A DNA stretch of 47,550 nucleotides from Chthonomonadaceae bacterium (GCA_025352825.1 JANXSG010000108.1:1-47550), one strand, 5' to 3'; counted from the stretch's first letter, positions 33,942 through 43,116 are shown. The notes: a model not told the origin generated them from the letters alone. Made by a program: numbers and translations.

Positions 33942-34498
33942 TGATGTTGAAAACGAAGCGTGAGCGTAATCTTGTAATTATTGCGACGATTTTTGGGGTC
34001 ACAATTCTCTTATGGAGTTTTATGAATCCTCCCGGCAAAAGCGCACCTAAAGTTGCCATAATCTCCTTAGAAGAGGCAAACGCAAAGAAGAAGACAGCTC
34101 TGAAGTCGCTTGCAAGTATTTCACAGGATCAGGATAAGCTGACACCGAAAATCACTGCAATGGCTTACGATCTTCCTCCGGATCAACTTGAGCCGCGAAT
34201 TGTGCGTAATATACAAGATATTGCTCTAAAAGCGAATGTTCATATCCGGGAGATAAAGCCCATCAAGGCAAGAAAACTCGCGGATGGAAACGGCTCCAAG
34301 GTATCGATGGAGGTTCGTTTTCGAGCCGCTTTTCAGCCTAATGTGATGAAGTTTCTCTACCTTGCAGAAGATCCCACAGGTAAATTAGTAGTCGATAAAC
34401 TCAGCCTTATATCCGCCGATGCACGTTTTAGAACAGTCGAAGTATCGGCACAGATCGCAGTATTCACTCGCTCAACCGCGGTTTCGAGCGGCATATAA
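33941..34498 (+). CDS. GspM/PilO-like assembly protein
   Basis: A 185-aa single-pass inner-membrane protein: a basic N-terminus, one transmembrane helix (residues 11-27), then a periplasmic domain with a ferredoxin-like feel (RNIQDIALKANVHIREIKPIKARKL; LSLISADARFRTVEVSAQIAVF). It starts immediately at the GspL stop (TAATG), so the two are coupled. The order after a GspL-type gene and the topology match GspM/PilO. Confidence 0.8.
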   Translation: MMLKTKRERNLVIIATIFGVTILLWSFMNPPGKSAPKVAIISLEEANAKKKTALKSLASISQDQDKLTPKITAMAYDLPPDQLEPRIVRNIQDIALKANVHIREIKPIKARKLADGNGSKVSMEVRFRAAFQPNVMKFLYLAEDPTGKLVVDKLSLISADARFRTVEVSAQIAVFTRSTAVSSGI

Positions 34499-34535
34499 CA
34501 CAGGTTGCATTTAAAGGGAGAGGCAGGCAAATACA

Positions 34536-35474
34536 ATGTCGGTAAAAAAATCTATAGAATTAACATCCCTACCCATGTTCGCACAGCCCGTGGGGGTGGA
34601 GCGCCCATTCCAAACTCTCACGCAGGAGAAGGGCAGCGGTTCGAGCATAATGCTTTTTACATTTCCAACACTGATTTGTGGAGCCCTGCTTATCCTTGCA
34701 AGGCCAAATGGAGCACAAACTCTTGGAAGCGGAGCCAAACCGACAAAGACTTTCAGCGCAAAATCTGAACTAAGCGCGCCAGTCGCCATGGAGCCGATAT
34801 CTAGTCAAACGAGCTTAAAGCCTACAGTAGATCCTGCTGCTTCCGGCGTGAGTGCAGTAGATTCTAGCCGTCGCCCGCTTTCGTACTATACACAGGGAGT
34901 GCGTGACAATATGTTCAGCGCTCCTATGCCGCCGATTCCGCCTCCGCCTGCGCCGAGAGTGGTTAAGGCAGCGCCTTCGATTAAAGTTCCAGTTATGGAA
35001 GTGAACCCATTCGCAGACTGGTCTTACACGGGTACGATTAAAATGGGAATCGAGATGATGGCGCTCATAGAGAATTCTAAAACAAAAGAGGGTCAGTATG
35101 TGAAGCAAGGCGAATCTTTTATGAACGCGAAAGTCAGCTCTATAACCGAACAGATGGTCACGCTGAGTTCAGCAGGAAAACCAGTACTACTTGCGAAATC
35201 CGACATGATAACTACCACGCCTTTAGACAAGAGCGCATCCAACGCCCCGAGCCAGCCAGTGGGTGGCGCTCCAGGTATGCTCGGAATGCCAGCCATGCCA
35301 CCCGGTGTCCAGGGTATGCCGTCCGCTGGTGATGTAAGACTCCCGAATGGCAACGTGATTCCGGCGGAACGAGCTGCGCGTCGTGCTCGAAGGATGAACC
35401 GTAATTTTAACGGCGGCGGTGTGGGAGGCGGCTTTGGAGGCAATGGTGGCGGATTCAGCGGAAATGGGGGCTAA
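34536..35474 (+). CDS. GspC/PilP-like periplasmic link protein
   Basis: A 312-aa protein with a short cytoplasmic N-terminus, a membrane helix at about residues 38-56 and a periplasmic part that carries a small beta domain (PFADWSYTGTIKMGIEMMALIENSKTKEGQYVKQGESF), similar in plan to the HR/PilP domain that contacts the secretin. Pro-rich linkers precede it and the C-terminus is Met/Gly-rich. The place just before gspD supports GspC. I am less sure of the family than of the role. Confidence 0.65.
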   Translation: MSVKKSIELTSLPMFAQPVGVERPFQTLTQEKGSGSSIMLFTFPTLICGALLILARPNGAQTLGSGAKPTKTFSAKSELSAPVAMEPISSQTSLKPTVDPAASGVSAVDSSRRPLSYYTQGVRDNMFSAPMPPIPPPPAPRVVKAAPSIKVPVMEVNPFADWSYTGTIKMGIEMMALIENSKTKEGQYVKQGESFMNAKVSSITEQMVTLSSAGKPVLLAKSDMITTTPLDKSASNAPSQPVGGAPGMLGMPAMPPGVQGMPSAGDVRLPNGNVIPAERAARRARRMNRNFNGGGVGGGFGGNGGGFSGNGG

Positions 35475-35506
35475 CTCTCTGTCTTTTATGTCCAACAATT
35501 GTATCT

Positions 35507-35542
35507 CGGCTGCGATATAATTACAAAGTAGTATCGCAGCCG
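35507..35542. other. Hairpin between the GspC-like gene and gspD
   Basis: An 11-bp perfect stem (CGGCTGCGATA at 35507-35517, TATCGCAGCCG at 35532-35542) with a 14-nt loop. No U-run follows. It could stabilise the mRNA end, act as an attenuator, or be a processing site that lowers or separates gspD expression. Confidence 0.5.
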
Positions 35543-35604
35543 CTCTAAATTTGAAAATTATTGAAGTATCGAGCTGATAGTAGAGTCGATCTGGAGGATA
35601 AGTC

Positions 35605-38600
35605 GTGCAACCAAGAGAAATTGAAATATTTGCTATGAGCAGGCATAAATCTCTGCTAGCCAAGACGATGTTAGCCATTGCCCCGTTGGGGTTGGCTGCC
35701 ATCGCTCAGAGTGTCATGGCACAGGACGCGGTGCCAACAAATTCTGTTGCTGCCGCATCAAACGCAGCTCCTCCACCTGTTTCGATGAAGCCTAAAGCAC
35801 CGAAAAACGATTCGAAACAAAAAGATAGATCTACACTCAGAGTAGTGCCGATGCAGAGAAGCAGGGGCAGTAATCTTGTTCCACCTGCCGGAGCAAAATT
35901 GTTTACTCCCGATGGAAGATTTGCCGCACCTCCTGTTGGATCCAATCTGCCCATTCCGCCAGAAATGCCCGTGAAGGCTACCACATTCTCGTTTGATTTT
36001 CATGGCTCAGACATATCAAATATACTAAAATTCTACTCACAGATGTCGGGACTCACGATCACTGCCGACAAAGATCTTACTGGCCCGGTCACGATCATAT
36101 GTCCAAAGCAAGTGACCCTGGATGAATCGTTTAAAATACTCCAGTCTGTGCTGGCTGTGCGAGGTTTTACTGCGCTTCAGGATGGCGCGGTGATCTCGAT
36201 TGTCTCTTTTAAGAAAGCAGTTGGATCCACTACTATTGTTATCCCGAATGGTACGGGCATATCCTCCACGCAAGGCGGAAAAAATGGGGTTGGCTCCGCT
36301 GTTACAATCGTTCCAAATGGAACCGGAGCCGAGCAGCTTGACCCTCGAAACCAGGTCATGACCATGGTTATTCCACTTGAAAATGTGGATGCAGAGACTC
36401 TGGCAAGAGAGCTTCTTCCGCTTATTAATGAGGGTGCGAGTCTAATTGGAAGCGGTGGGACTAATGCGCTAATACTGACAGACAGCTCCAGCAATGTCAA
36501 ACGTTTTCTGACACTTGTGAACGCGCTCGATAAAAGTTCCAATTCAAACGAAATGAAAGTGTATCCGCTGAAGCATGCTGAGGCATCCGCAATAGCCGAT
36601 ATCATCAATAATATCTACAAACAGATCACGACACGTGGCAGAGGCTCTGGAGCTGGAAATGGTCTTCCCGGCGGTGGGGGCGGCCCTCCTGTAGGCTTTA
36701 ATCCGGGCAACCCTGGCCAGCCACAGCAGGCTGCAGGCGGCCGCCCATCAGTGCTGGCAGTTCCGGATTCGCGCACGAACTCAGTGATAGTGATCGCGTC
36801 CGCAGATGCACAAGAGCGCGTTGCAACCACGATTATTGCGCGGCTGGATGACGATGAGAGTAACACACTCGAGACCAAAGTCAGAAAAATTATCTATTCC
36901 GATGCTGTCAGTATCGCCAATCTGGTAAATACAGTCCTGTCGAATCAACATGGTACGGCAGCTTCCTCCTCATCGAGCGGTTCGTCGTTTCAGAATAGAG
37001 CATTTGGCGGTTTCGGCGGATTTTTTGGAGGCGGTGGAGGGCAGTCAAATTCTTCAACTACCGATAGCTCTGATCCATTTGGAAAGGTTGCTGCCGATCC
37101 ACGGACGAATTCACTGCTGATCACCGCGTCCGCGGATAAGATGGGCAAAATTGAGGAGCTAATTACTCAGCTAGATGTCAATGTGCCTGCCGAAACCTCC
37201 ACGTTTGTAATCCCTCTGAAAAATGCGCAGGCGGCTGATGTGGCATATGCTCTTGGCCAGGCGTTCCAGACCAGCCAGATCGGAAGTAATAACAATATCT
37301 TTAATTTTGGCGGCGGAGGCAACAACAATAACAATAATGGCACCAATCGACAAGCAATTAGCCGTAGGCTGGGTAACTCCAGCAGCAGTACAAATGGGCG
37401 CTCGGCAAGGCGAAATGGTATCCCGCCTGGGCCGCCAAACGCCCCCGAAGGCTACTCTGGCTCGCAAGTGGGTGATGGCTCTAACCAATCAAACGGTGTG
37501 AGCGGAGTGATGACACCACAGGGCTTCGTCCCTTATGAGACAGCTGCTGAGATCGCCAACAACCAGGACAATACCAGGCAGTTTTTCGGTGGTGGAAGAG
37601 GTGGCTTTGGAGGATTTGGTAGCCAGTCCAATCAGTCCAACGCTCCCCAGTATGGGCGAGGCCGCAGTGGCACCTACTCTAATCTGCTTCAGCTTCAGAA
37701 TAATGTGTATATTACCGCTTCACCCGGCGGCGACAGTATTATTGTAACCACTCCTCCTGCAAACTACAAAGCCGTGATGGATGTGGTAGAGGCACTCGAT
37801 GTAGTTCAGCGCCAGGTTATGATCGAGGTCATAGTAGCAGAAGTTTCGCTGGATGCAGACAAGAAGATGGGACTATCCCTCAATGGGAACTTTGCCAAGC
37901 TCTTTGGAAAATCGAATACCGCTCAGACGCTGCTAACTAACCCAATTGCAGGCGCAACCACCACACTGGACCCTGCTGCGGCAGGCGGACAGTTTGTGAT
38001 CAATAGCTCGAACTACAATGCACTGATCCAGGCTCTTGCTACAGACAGTAAAGTGAAGGTTATTTCGACTCCTAGGGTATTTACTTCGAATAGTCAGGCT
38101 GCCGAAATCGATATCACCACACAGATACCATATATTAATGGGCAGACAGCCAGCAGCTTCGTATCAACCAATGTGAGTAATAGCGTACAGTTCCTGAATG
38201 TTGGTTTTATTCTGAATGTTACGCCGAGAATCACTCGCGGGGGACAGGTTACAATAGATGTTCAGCAGGAAGCAAGTGATCTGCTGAGATACGATACACT
38301 CGGTACGGGAATCAGCGCTATCCGTGCCCCAGTCGTGAATGACCGATATGCAGACACGTCTGTCACGGCGCAGGATGGAGAGACGATAGTGATCGGTGGA
38401 CTCATCAGAAACAGTAACTCGCTGAATACCACTAAAGTTCCGTTCATTTCTGAAATTCCATTGATAGGGCAGTTCTTCCGATCGAGAGAAGTAGTGCAGA
38501 ACAAAGTAGAACTGATGATATTTCTCACTCCGCATGTGGTGGCAAATGCACAGGAAGCACGCGATATTGCCCGAAAATCGGCTGCCTTCATTTCCAAAGA

Positions 38601-38730
38601 GCTGCCCAATCTAGCCAAAGAACAGAGTAATCTAGATATCACGATGCCCCAGCCTCCATTGAAAGCGAATAGAGTAGACCGTTCAGATAGCATGCCCAAA
38701 GAAAACACTCCCAAACAGGAAGCCAACTAA
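35605..38730 (+). CDS. gspD: Type II secretion outer-membrane secretin GspD
   Basis: The 1041-aa channel-forming secretin. The GTG at 35605 has GGAGG 7 nt upstream. A signal peptide (residues 1-39, ending VMA) leads. The N0 domain starts near FSFDFHGSDISNILKFYSQM, followed by several N1-N3 repeats with the pattern DPRTNSLLITAS / DSRTNSVIVIAS. The secretin core near the C-terminus shows VQRQVMIEVIVAEVSL, KVISTPRVFTSNSQAAEI, VGFILNVTPRI and VTAQDGETIVIGGLI...VPFISEIPLIGQFF. Gly/Asn/Ser-rich inserts separate the N domains, which explains the length. It ends the gsp operon. Confidence 0.96.
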   Translation: MQPREIEIFAMSRHKSLLAKTMLAIAPLGLAAIAQSVMAQDAVPTNSVAAASNAAPPPVSMKPKAPKNDSKQKDRSTLRVVPMQRSRGSNLVPPAGAKLFTPDGRFAAPPVGSNLPIPPEMPVKATTFSFDFHGSDISNILKFYSQMSGLTITADKDLTGPVTIICPKQVTLDESFKILQSVLAVRGFTALQDGAVISIVSFKKAVGSTTIVIPNGTGISSTQGGKNGVGSAVTIVPNGTGAEQLDPRNQVMTMVIPLENVDAETLARELLPLINEGASLIGSGGTNALILTDSSSNVKRFLTLVNALDKSSNSNEMKVYPLKHAEASAIADIINNIYKQITTRGRGSGAGNGLPGGGGGPPVGFNPGNPGQPQQAAGGRPSVLAVPDSRTNSVIVIASADAQERVATTIIARLDDDESNTLETKVRKIIYSDAVSIANLVNTVLSNQHGTAASSSSSGSSFQNRAFGGFGGFFGGGGGQSNSSTTDSSDPFGKVAADPRTNSLLITASADKMGKIEELITQLDVNVPAETSTFVIPLKNAQAADVAYALGQAFQTSQIGSNNNIFNFGGGGNNNNNNGTNRQAISRRLGNSSSSTNGRSARRNGIPPGPPNAPEGYSGSQVGDGSNQSNGVSGVMTPQGFVPYETAAEIANNQDNTRQFFGGGRGGFGGFGSQSNQSNAPQYGRGRSGTYSNLLQLQNNVYITASPGGDSIIVTTPPANYKAVMDVVEALDVVQRQVMIEVIVAEVSLDADKKMGLSLNGNFAKLFGKSNTAQTLLTNPIAGATTTLDPAAAGGQFVINSSNYNALIQALATDSKVKVISTPRVFTSNSQAAEIDITTQIPYINGQTASSFVSTNVSNSVQFLNVGFILNVTPRITRGGQVTIDVQQEASDLLRYDTLGTGISAIRAPVVNDRYADTSVTAQDGETIVIGGLIRNSNSLNTTKVPFISEIPLIGQFFRSREVVQNKVELMIFLTPHVVANAQEARDIARKSAAFISKELPNLAKEQSNLDITMPQPPLKANRVDRSDSMPKENTPKQEAN

Positions 38731-38740
38731 CGCTCACCCT

Positions 38741-38785
38741 CTTCCCCTCTCCCAAAAACAGGAGAGGGGGACACTCTCACCCCCG
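38741..38785. repeat. Dispersed hairpin repeat, copy 3
   Basis: CCCCTCTCC (38744-38752) pairs with GGAGAGGGG (38761-38769) around loop CAAAAACA, the same unit as at 18556-18589. It lies 13 nt after the gspD stop and may also terminate the gsp operon. Confidence 0.8.
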
Positions 38786-39049
38786 ACATTCATAGGCGTT
38801 AATTATAGCTGTAGTATCTCAATTTCTATTATATTGAACCGTAGAGACACAAAGAGCGCATAGTAATACAAATGAGAGTCATATAAACGTGTCAACTTTT
38901 AAAGGAACACTTTGAAAATGATTTTCCGATGCGGTTTTTAACTAATTCTGGTTCTCTGCTGTTTATTTTGCAACTATTCAGTATAATCTGATTTTAGTCA
39001 TTTAAGTGGACATTAATTTCGAAATAAGTACTAATACTCAATAAAAGCG

Positions 39050-39177
39050 AGGATAAAATAGCCGCAGAAAAGCACAAATTGCGCAAATAGTGTTACTGTA
39101 TACATAATTACTTGCCAATTTATTGTGTTTAGAAATTCTAGGTAGTTATTTGTGCTTTTTGCGGATATTTTAATCCT
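39050..39177. repeat. Long imperfect inverted repeat
   Basis: The left arm (39050-39079) and right arm (39148-39177) are near-complementary over about 30 nt (shared elements AAAATA, CCGCA and AAAGCACAAAT), enclosing about 68 AT-rich nt. No coding frame is present. It may be a MITE-like or REP element. Confidence 0.6.
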
Positions 39178-39344
39178 GTCTTCGAGTTCATTCCGTCTAC
39201 AACTTCAATGTTTCAAATGTGAAGTAAGTCTATATTCGACGTCGGCGAATCGCCATGCTGAATAGTTAGTTTATTTATTTTAAATTGGGTATTGGTTAAA
39301 CTAACGCTTATGCGGACTGAGTAAGGCTAAAAAACTTTATACAC

Positions 39345-39373
39345 TTGATTCAGTAGGTCCATTGTGTTACAAT
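39345..39373 (+). promoter_or_regulatory. Promoter for the PSP1-fmdB-DUF2007-metG group
   Basis: TTGATT (39345-39350) and TACAAT (39368-39373) are separated by 17 nt, about 65 nt upstream of the first gene. Confidence 0.65.
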
Positions 39374-39437
39374 AGGCATGATTAATTTCTATTCGTAAAT
39401 TCAAGGCGAGAAGCCCTTGGTAGTCAGGGAGTTCGAA

Positions 39438-40388
39438 ATGCCCATCTGTGTCGGGATCGCCTTCAAACGAGTATCGAGATCTTACTGGTTTGATCCCGCT
39501 GGACTGGATTTGGAAGAGCAGGATCGCGTAGTCGTCGAGACAACACGCGGTGCCGAACTCGGGATTGTTAAAATCACCTCTCGCGAGATACCGGAATACG
39601 AGATTCAGGGTGCGCTGCAGAAAGTTCTGCGTATTGCAGAAGCCCGTGACATGATTCAGGAACGCCGCAATCGAGAGAAAGCGAAGCAGGCCCTGGACAT
39701 CTGCTTGGAGCGTGTGAAACATTATGAACTGCCGATGAAGCTGCTGCAGTCCGAAAACAATTTCGAGGGCAGTCAGGTCACAGTCTACTTTTCCGCCGAG
39801 ACTCGTGTCGACTTTCGCGACCTTGTGCGGGATGTTGCCTCGCAGCTCCACTGTAAATTACAGCTGCATCAAGTTGGCGCACGCGATCAGGCGAAGCTCA
39901 TCGGCGGGGTAGGGCCGTGCGGACTCACGCTCTGCTGTTCCACATTTTTATCAGACTTCGCTCCGATTTCCATGAAGATGGCCAAAGATCAGAGTCTGTT
40001 TTTGAATCCGGTCAAGTTCTCAGGAGTGTGCGGCAAACTGATGTGCTGCCTCCGTTATGAACACGAGACCTATGTCGAAACCAAAAAAAAGCTGCCACAA
40101 ATTGGCGAAATGGTGATGTCGCCCAAAGGTCAGGGGCGAGTGGTCGATCTCAATATTTTGAAAGAGACAGCACTCGTACAGCTCGAAGAATCGATGGTCG
40201 AATTGGAGTTTCCAGCGATTGAACTGCGCGTCGAGAAGACATCAAAATGTACCGACTGCCGTGGCTGCAGCGTCACTCAGCTAGCCGAAGACGAGGATGA
40301 AGCGGTTCGCCCGAATGCAGAAACGCGTGCGGGCGCTCTTGAAGTGGCTGCTGGACGTATGCAGCAGGCAGTTGAAGAGGAAGATTAA
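39438..40388 (+). CDS. PSP1-domain protein, RicT (YaaT) family
   Basis: A 316-aa PSP1-domain protein. The ATG at 39438 has GGGAG 6 nt upstream; the frame extends 21 nt to a TTG without support. In B. subtilis RicT works in an Fe-S-containing complex that tunes RNase Y and mRNA maturation. Seen here are LHQVGARDQAKLIGGVGPCGLTLCC and GVCGKLMCCLRYEHETY, the cysteine-rich motif of the family. A short Cys cluster (CTDCRGC) lies near residue 270. It is the first of four closely spaced genes ending in metG. RicA and RicF partners are not in the window. Confidence 0.92.
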   Translation: MPICVGIAFKRVSRSYWFDPAGLDLEEQDRVVVETTRGAELGIVKITSREIPEYEIQGALQKVLRIAEARDMIQERRNREKAKQALDICLERVKHYELPMKLLQSENNFEGSQVTVYFSAETRVDFRDLVRDVASQLHCKLQLHQVGARDQAKLIGGVGPCGLTLCCSTFLSDFAPISMKMAKDQSLFLNPVKFSGVCGKLMCCLRYEHETYVETKKKLPQIGEMVMSPKGQGRVVDLNILKETALVQLEESMVELEFPAIELRVEKTSKCTDCRGCSVTQLAEDEDEAVRPNAETRAGALEVAAGRMQQAVEEED

Positions 40389-40390
40389 GC

Positions 40391-40621
40391 ATGCCCATTT
40401 ACGAATTTCATTGTAAAGAGTGCCGTTCGGAGTTTAAAACTCTGCGTTCGGCTGAGAAGCTGCCAGATACAATCTGTCCGAATTGTGGTACAGATCGAGT
40501 TGCACGTCTTCTTTCGGTGACTGCGCGTTCACAGCCTTCCAATGAGACCTGCGCCATGCCGCCTGCAGGTGGCTGTGCGAGGCCAGGCGGTTGTGGATGC
40601 CGCTCCACGATGATGCAGTAA
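40391..40621 (+). CDS. FmdB-type zinc-ribbon protein
   Basis: A 76-aa protein that begins with the FmdB motif MPIYEFHCKEC and has a second pair CPNCGTDRVARL, so the two CxxC pairs bind one zinc. The tail is Cys/Gly-rich (GGCARPGGCGCR). The function of such putative regulators is mostly unknown. It lies 2 nt after the PSP1 stop. Confidence 0.88.
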   Translation: MPIYEFHCKECRSEFKTLRSAEKLPDTICPNCGTDRVARLLSVTARSQPSNETCAMPPAGGCARPGGCGCRSTMMQ

Positions 40622-40651
40622 GCTATTTGAACGACTGGTCGGAGGTGACAT

Positions 40652-41026
40652 TTGTCTAATTCTGAAGATTATAATCCGGATATAGAGTTCGCAGGTAGTA
40701 CTGGCTTGGGATACGATTCCGAGAATGAGCCGGTGCTTGTATATGAAGCATCCAACACGGAAGAGTTTGAGGTGGTGCGCGCCTCGCTGGAAGCTGCCGG
40801 TATTCCGGCCTTCCTCAAAAGCCAGACAGTCAACCCTGTTTTCGGGGCAATTGATGAGTTTGTGGATACACTATGGCACAATGGAATCTACGTTTCGCCT
40901 GCAAACGTCGAAGCTGCTCAGACACTCATAAACGCTCCGGCGCTCTCGGATGAAGAGCTTATTGCTCTGGAAGAGGGGGATCCCACTACGCTAGCAGAAG
41001 CCGAGGAACGAGTAAAGCACGCATGA
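40652..41026 (+). CDS. DUF2007-like protein
   Basis: A 124-aa acidic protein starting at TTG 40652 (GGAGG 6 nt upstream). The segment LVYEASNTEEFEVVRASLEAAGIPAFLKSQ followed by GIYVSPANVEAAQTLI fits the DUF2007 (putative signal-transducing) pattern, a small ferredoxin-like fold seen next to diverse genes. Its stop overlaps the metG start (ATGA), so translation is coupled. The function is not known. Confidence 0.75.
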   Translation: MSNSEDYNPDIEFAGSTGLGYDSENEPVLVYEASNTEEFEVVRASLEAAGIPAFLKSQTVNPVFGAIDEFVDTLWHNGIYVSPANVEAAQTLINAPALSDEELIALEEGDPTTLAEAEERVKHA

Positions 41027-43095
41027 CGGTGGGAACAGAGAAAAAGTACTACATCACCACTCCTATATACTATGTGAACGGTCTGCCGCATGTTGGGTCC
41101 GCCCTGACCACCATCTCCTGCGATGTGCTCGCGCGATATCAGCGGCTGCTGGGGAACGATGCCTACTTCCTGACTGGTACAGATGAGAATGCTCCGAAGG
41201 TTCAGGAAGCAGCCGCGAAAGCCGGCGTGCCTGTGCTGGATTTCGTGAACCGACTCGCGGAGGCCTTCGAAGACTGCTGGAAAAAACTGCATATCGAACC
41301 GAACGATTTCATCCGTACCACCGAGCCTCGGCACCTAAAAGTCGTACAGGAGTTCGTAACAAGGCTAAAAGATGCCGGCTATGTGTACCTCGATACTTAC
41401 GAGGGCTGGTACAGTGTGAGCGACGAGACATTTTTTCGCGACAGCGAAGTGAAAGAAGGCATCGCGATCGAGACTGGAAAGCCAGTGGTTCGTGTGCAGG
41501 AAGAGAACTACTTCTTCAAACTCTCCGCATTTGGAGACCGGCTTTTGGAGCATATTGAGGCGAATCCTGAGTTTTTGCAGCCGGAGTTCCGAAAAAATGA
41601 GGTGATCGGATTCATCCGTGAAGGCCTGCGAGATATGAGTATCACACGAGCCAACAAAGGGTGGGGAATTCCTGTTCCTGGCGATGGAAGCAAGGTCATC
41701 TACGTCTGGTTCGATGCACTTATCAACTATCTTGCAGTCACTGGCTGGCCGGACGATCCGAATTGGGAATCACGCTGGCCAGCCGACCTGCATTTTATGG
41801 GCAAAGAGATATTCGTCCGCTTTCATGCGACTCTCTGGCCAGCGATGCTGATGGCGCTCAATCTTCCACTTCCAAAACAGGTCTATGCGCATGGCTGGTG
41901 GACTGTCCAGGGAGCCAAAGGCGGTAAAACCGGAGCCAGCCTTCCTCATCCAACTAGACTGACTCAGCTAATATCAGACCGTTCTGGCGCGGATTTCGAT
42001 CTGGCTGCCGACGCTCAGCGATACCTACTCTGCCGCGAAATGAATTTCGGACTGGACACCGAATACAGCGTGGAGAACTGCCTGCGCCGATACAACACAG
42101 ACCTTGCGAACGATCTCGGCAACTTATTGAATAGAACCATCAATATGCTGGCAAAGTTCTGTGATGGAGTAGTTCCAAAAGCCGATCGTCACGACACAGA
42201 AATTGTGGCGCTTGCAGAACAGGTACGTACTGAATTCCAGAAGTCGATGAAAGAGTTTCGGCTGAATACGGCGCTGGAAACGGCCTGGAAACTTGTGGGG
42301 CGTATGAATAAGTATATCGACGAGCGAGCTCCCTGGGCTCAGGCTAAGGTTGCGGCGTCCGGAGATGCAACGGCGGCGAATGAGTTGGCAGTCACCCTTT
42401 ACACTTCTCTCGAATCGGCACGTGTCGTGGGAGTGCTGGTGAGTCCGTTTATGCCAGTTGCATCCGAAGCGGTACTCAAACAGCTCGGAATTTCGACATC
42501 ATCACAGACACTTCGGTGGAAGGATACAGAGTGGGGCGGCTTGATGCCCGGCTCGCGCACTGCCGACCCAATGCCGATCTTCCCACGCATTCAGGAGCTG
42601 AGTGTCGATGATGATGTTTTGTTTGCATTGGGCAGCGCGAATCCAGAACATGTGAGTACTGAAGATCAAAAAGAAGGGACATCCCCTGTGAGCGATATGA
42701 CAAATAGTTCCACTTTACCGATTGGCAGTCCGATTCCACCGCCTGATTTAGAGGCGAAAGAGGAGATCGGCCTGATCGGTATTGAAGACTTCATGAAGGT
42801 TCATTTGCAGGTTGCAGAAATACTCGCTGCTGAGCCAGTGCCTAATGCTACCAAGCTTCTTCGCTTAATAGTGCAGGCGGGTGAGGACGATACGCGTACC
42901 ATATTAGCGGGTATAGCGGAATACTACACCCCGGAAGAACTCGTGGGCCGGCAGGTAGTAGTGGTTGCAAACCTCCAGCCGCGTAAGATGCGCGGAATAG
43001 AGTCGCAGGGTATGCTTCTCGCTGCTGATCTGGACGGACGTGCAATTCTCTTGAAACCGGATCAAGTAGTGCCGGTCGGTTCCAGAGTGCGATAG
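41023..43095 (+). CDS. metG: Methionyl-tRNA synthetase with C-terminal tRNA-binding domain
   Basis: Class-I aminoacyl-tRNA synthetase of 690 aa. The HIGH region reads PHVGSAL (residues 22-28). The KMSKS loop is replaced by KGGKT (residues 299-303, in GAKGGKTGASL); the two lysines remain. The zinc-knuckle region of the usual type (EGWYxxxCExxF) has no cysteines (EGWYSVSDETFF, residues 127-138). The anticodon-binding part follows (CREMNFGLDTEYSVENCLRRYNTDLANDLGNLLNRT). The C-terminal 110 residues form an EMAP/Trbp111-type tRNA-binding domain (IEDFMKVHLQVAEILAAEP; VVVANLQPRKMRGIESQGMLLAA). It ends at a strong terminator. Confidence 0.94.
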   Translation: MTVGTEKKYYITTPIYYVNGLPHVGSALTTISCDVLARYQRLLGNDAYFLTGTDENAPKVQEAAAKAGVPVLDFVNRLAEAFEDCWKKLHIEPNDFIRTTEPRHLKVVQEFVTRLKDAGYVYLDTYEGWYSVSDETFFRDSEVKEGIAIETGKPVVRVQEENYFFKLSAFGDRLLEHIEANPEFLQPEFRKNEVIGFIREGLRDMSITRANKGWGIPVPGDGSKVIYVWFDALINYLAVTGWPDDPNWESRWPADLHFMGKEIFVRFHATLWPAMLMALNLPLPKQVYAHGWWTVQGAKGGKTGASLPHPTRLTQLISDRSGADFDLAADAQRYLLCREMNFGLDTEYSVENCLRRYNTDLANDLGNLLNRTINMLAKFCDGVVPKADRHDTEIVALAEQVRTEFQKSMKEFRLNTALETAWKLVGRMNKYIDERAPWAQAKVAASGDATAANELAVTLYTSLESARVVGVLVSPFMPVASEAVLKQLGISTSSQTLRWKDTEWGGLMPGSRTADPMPIFPRIQELSVDDDVLFALGSANPEHVSTEDQKEGTSPVSDMTNSSTLPIGSPIPPPDLEAKEEIGLIGIEDFMKVHLQVAEILAAEPVPNATKLLRLIVQAGEDDTRTILAGIAEYYTPEELVGRQVVVVANLQPRKMRGIESQGMLLAADLDGRAILLKPDQVVPVGSRVR

Positions 43096-43116
43096 TTTGA
43101 AAAGTTAACCTAATTT

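Larger units (their letters stand above)
38731..39437. other. Repeat-rich intergenic region between gspD and the PSP1 gene
   Basis: About 700 nt without a credible gene. It holds dispersed repeat copy 3, a stretch like GAACCGTAGAGACACAAAGAG (near 38836) resembling degenerate repeats seen in many bacterial genomes, a 30-bp imperfect inverted repeat (39050-39079 and 39148-39177), and the promoter of the PSP1 gene. Confidence 0.6.
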
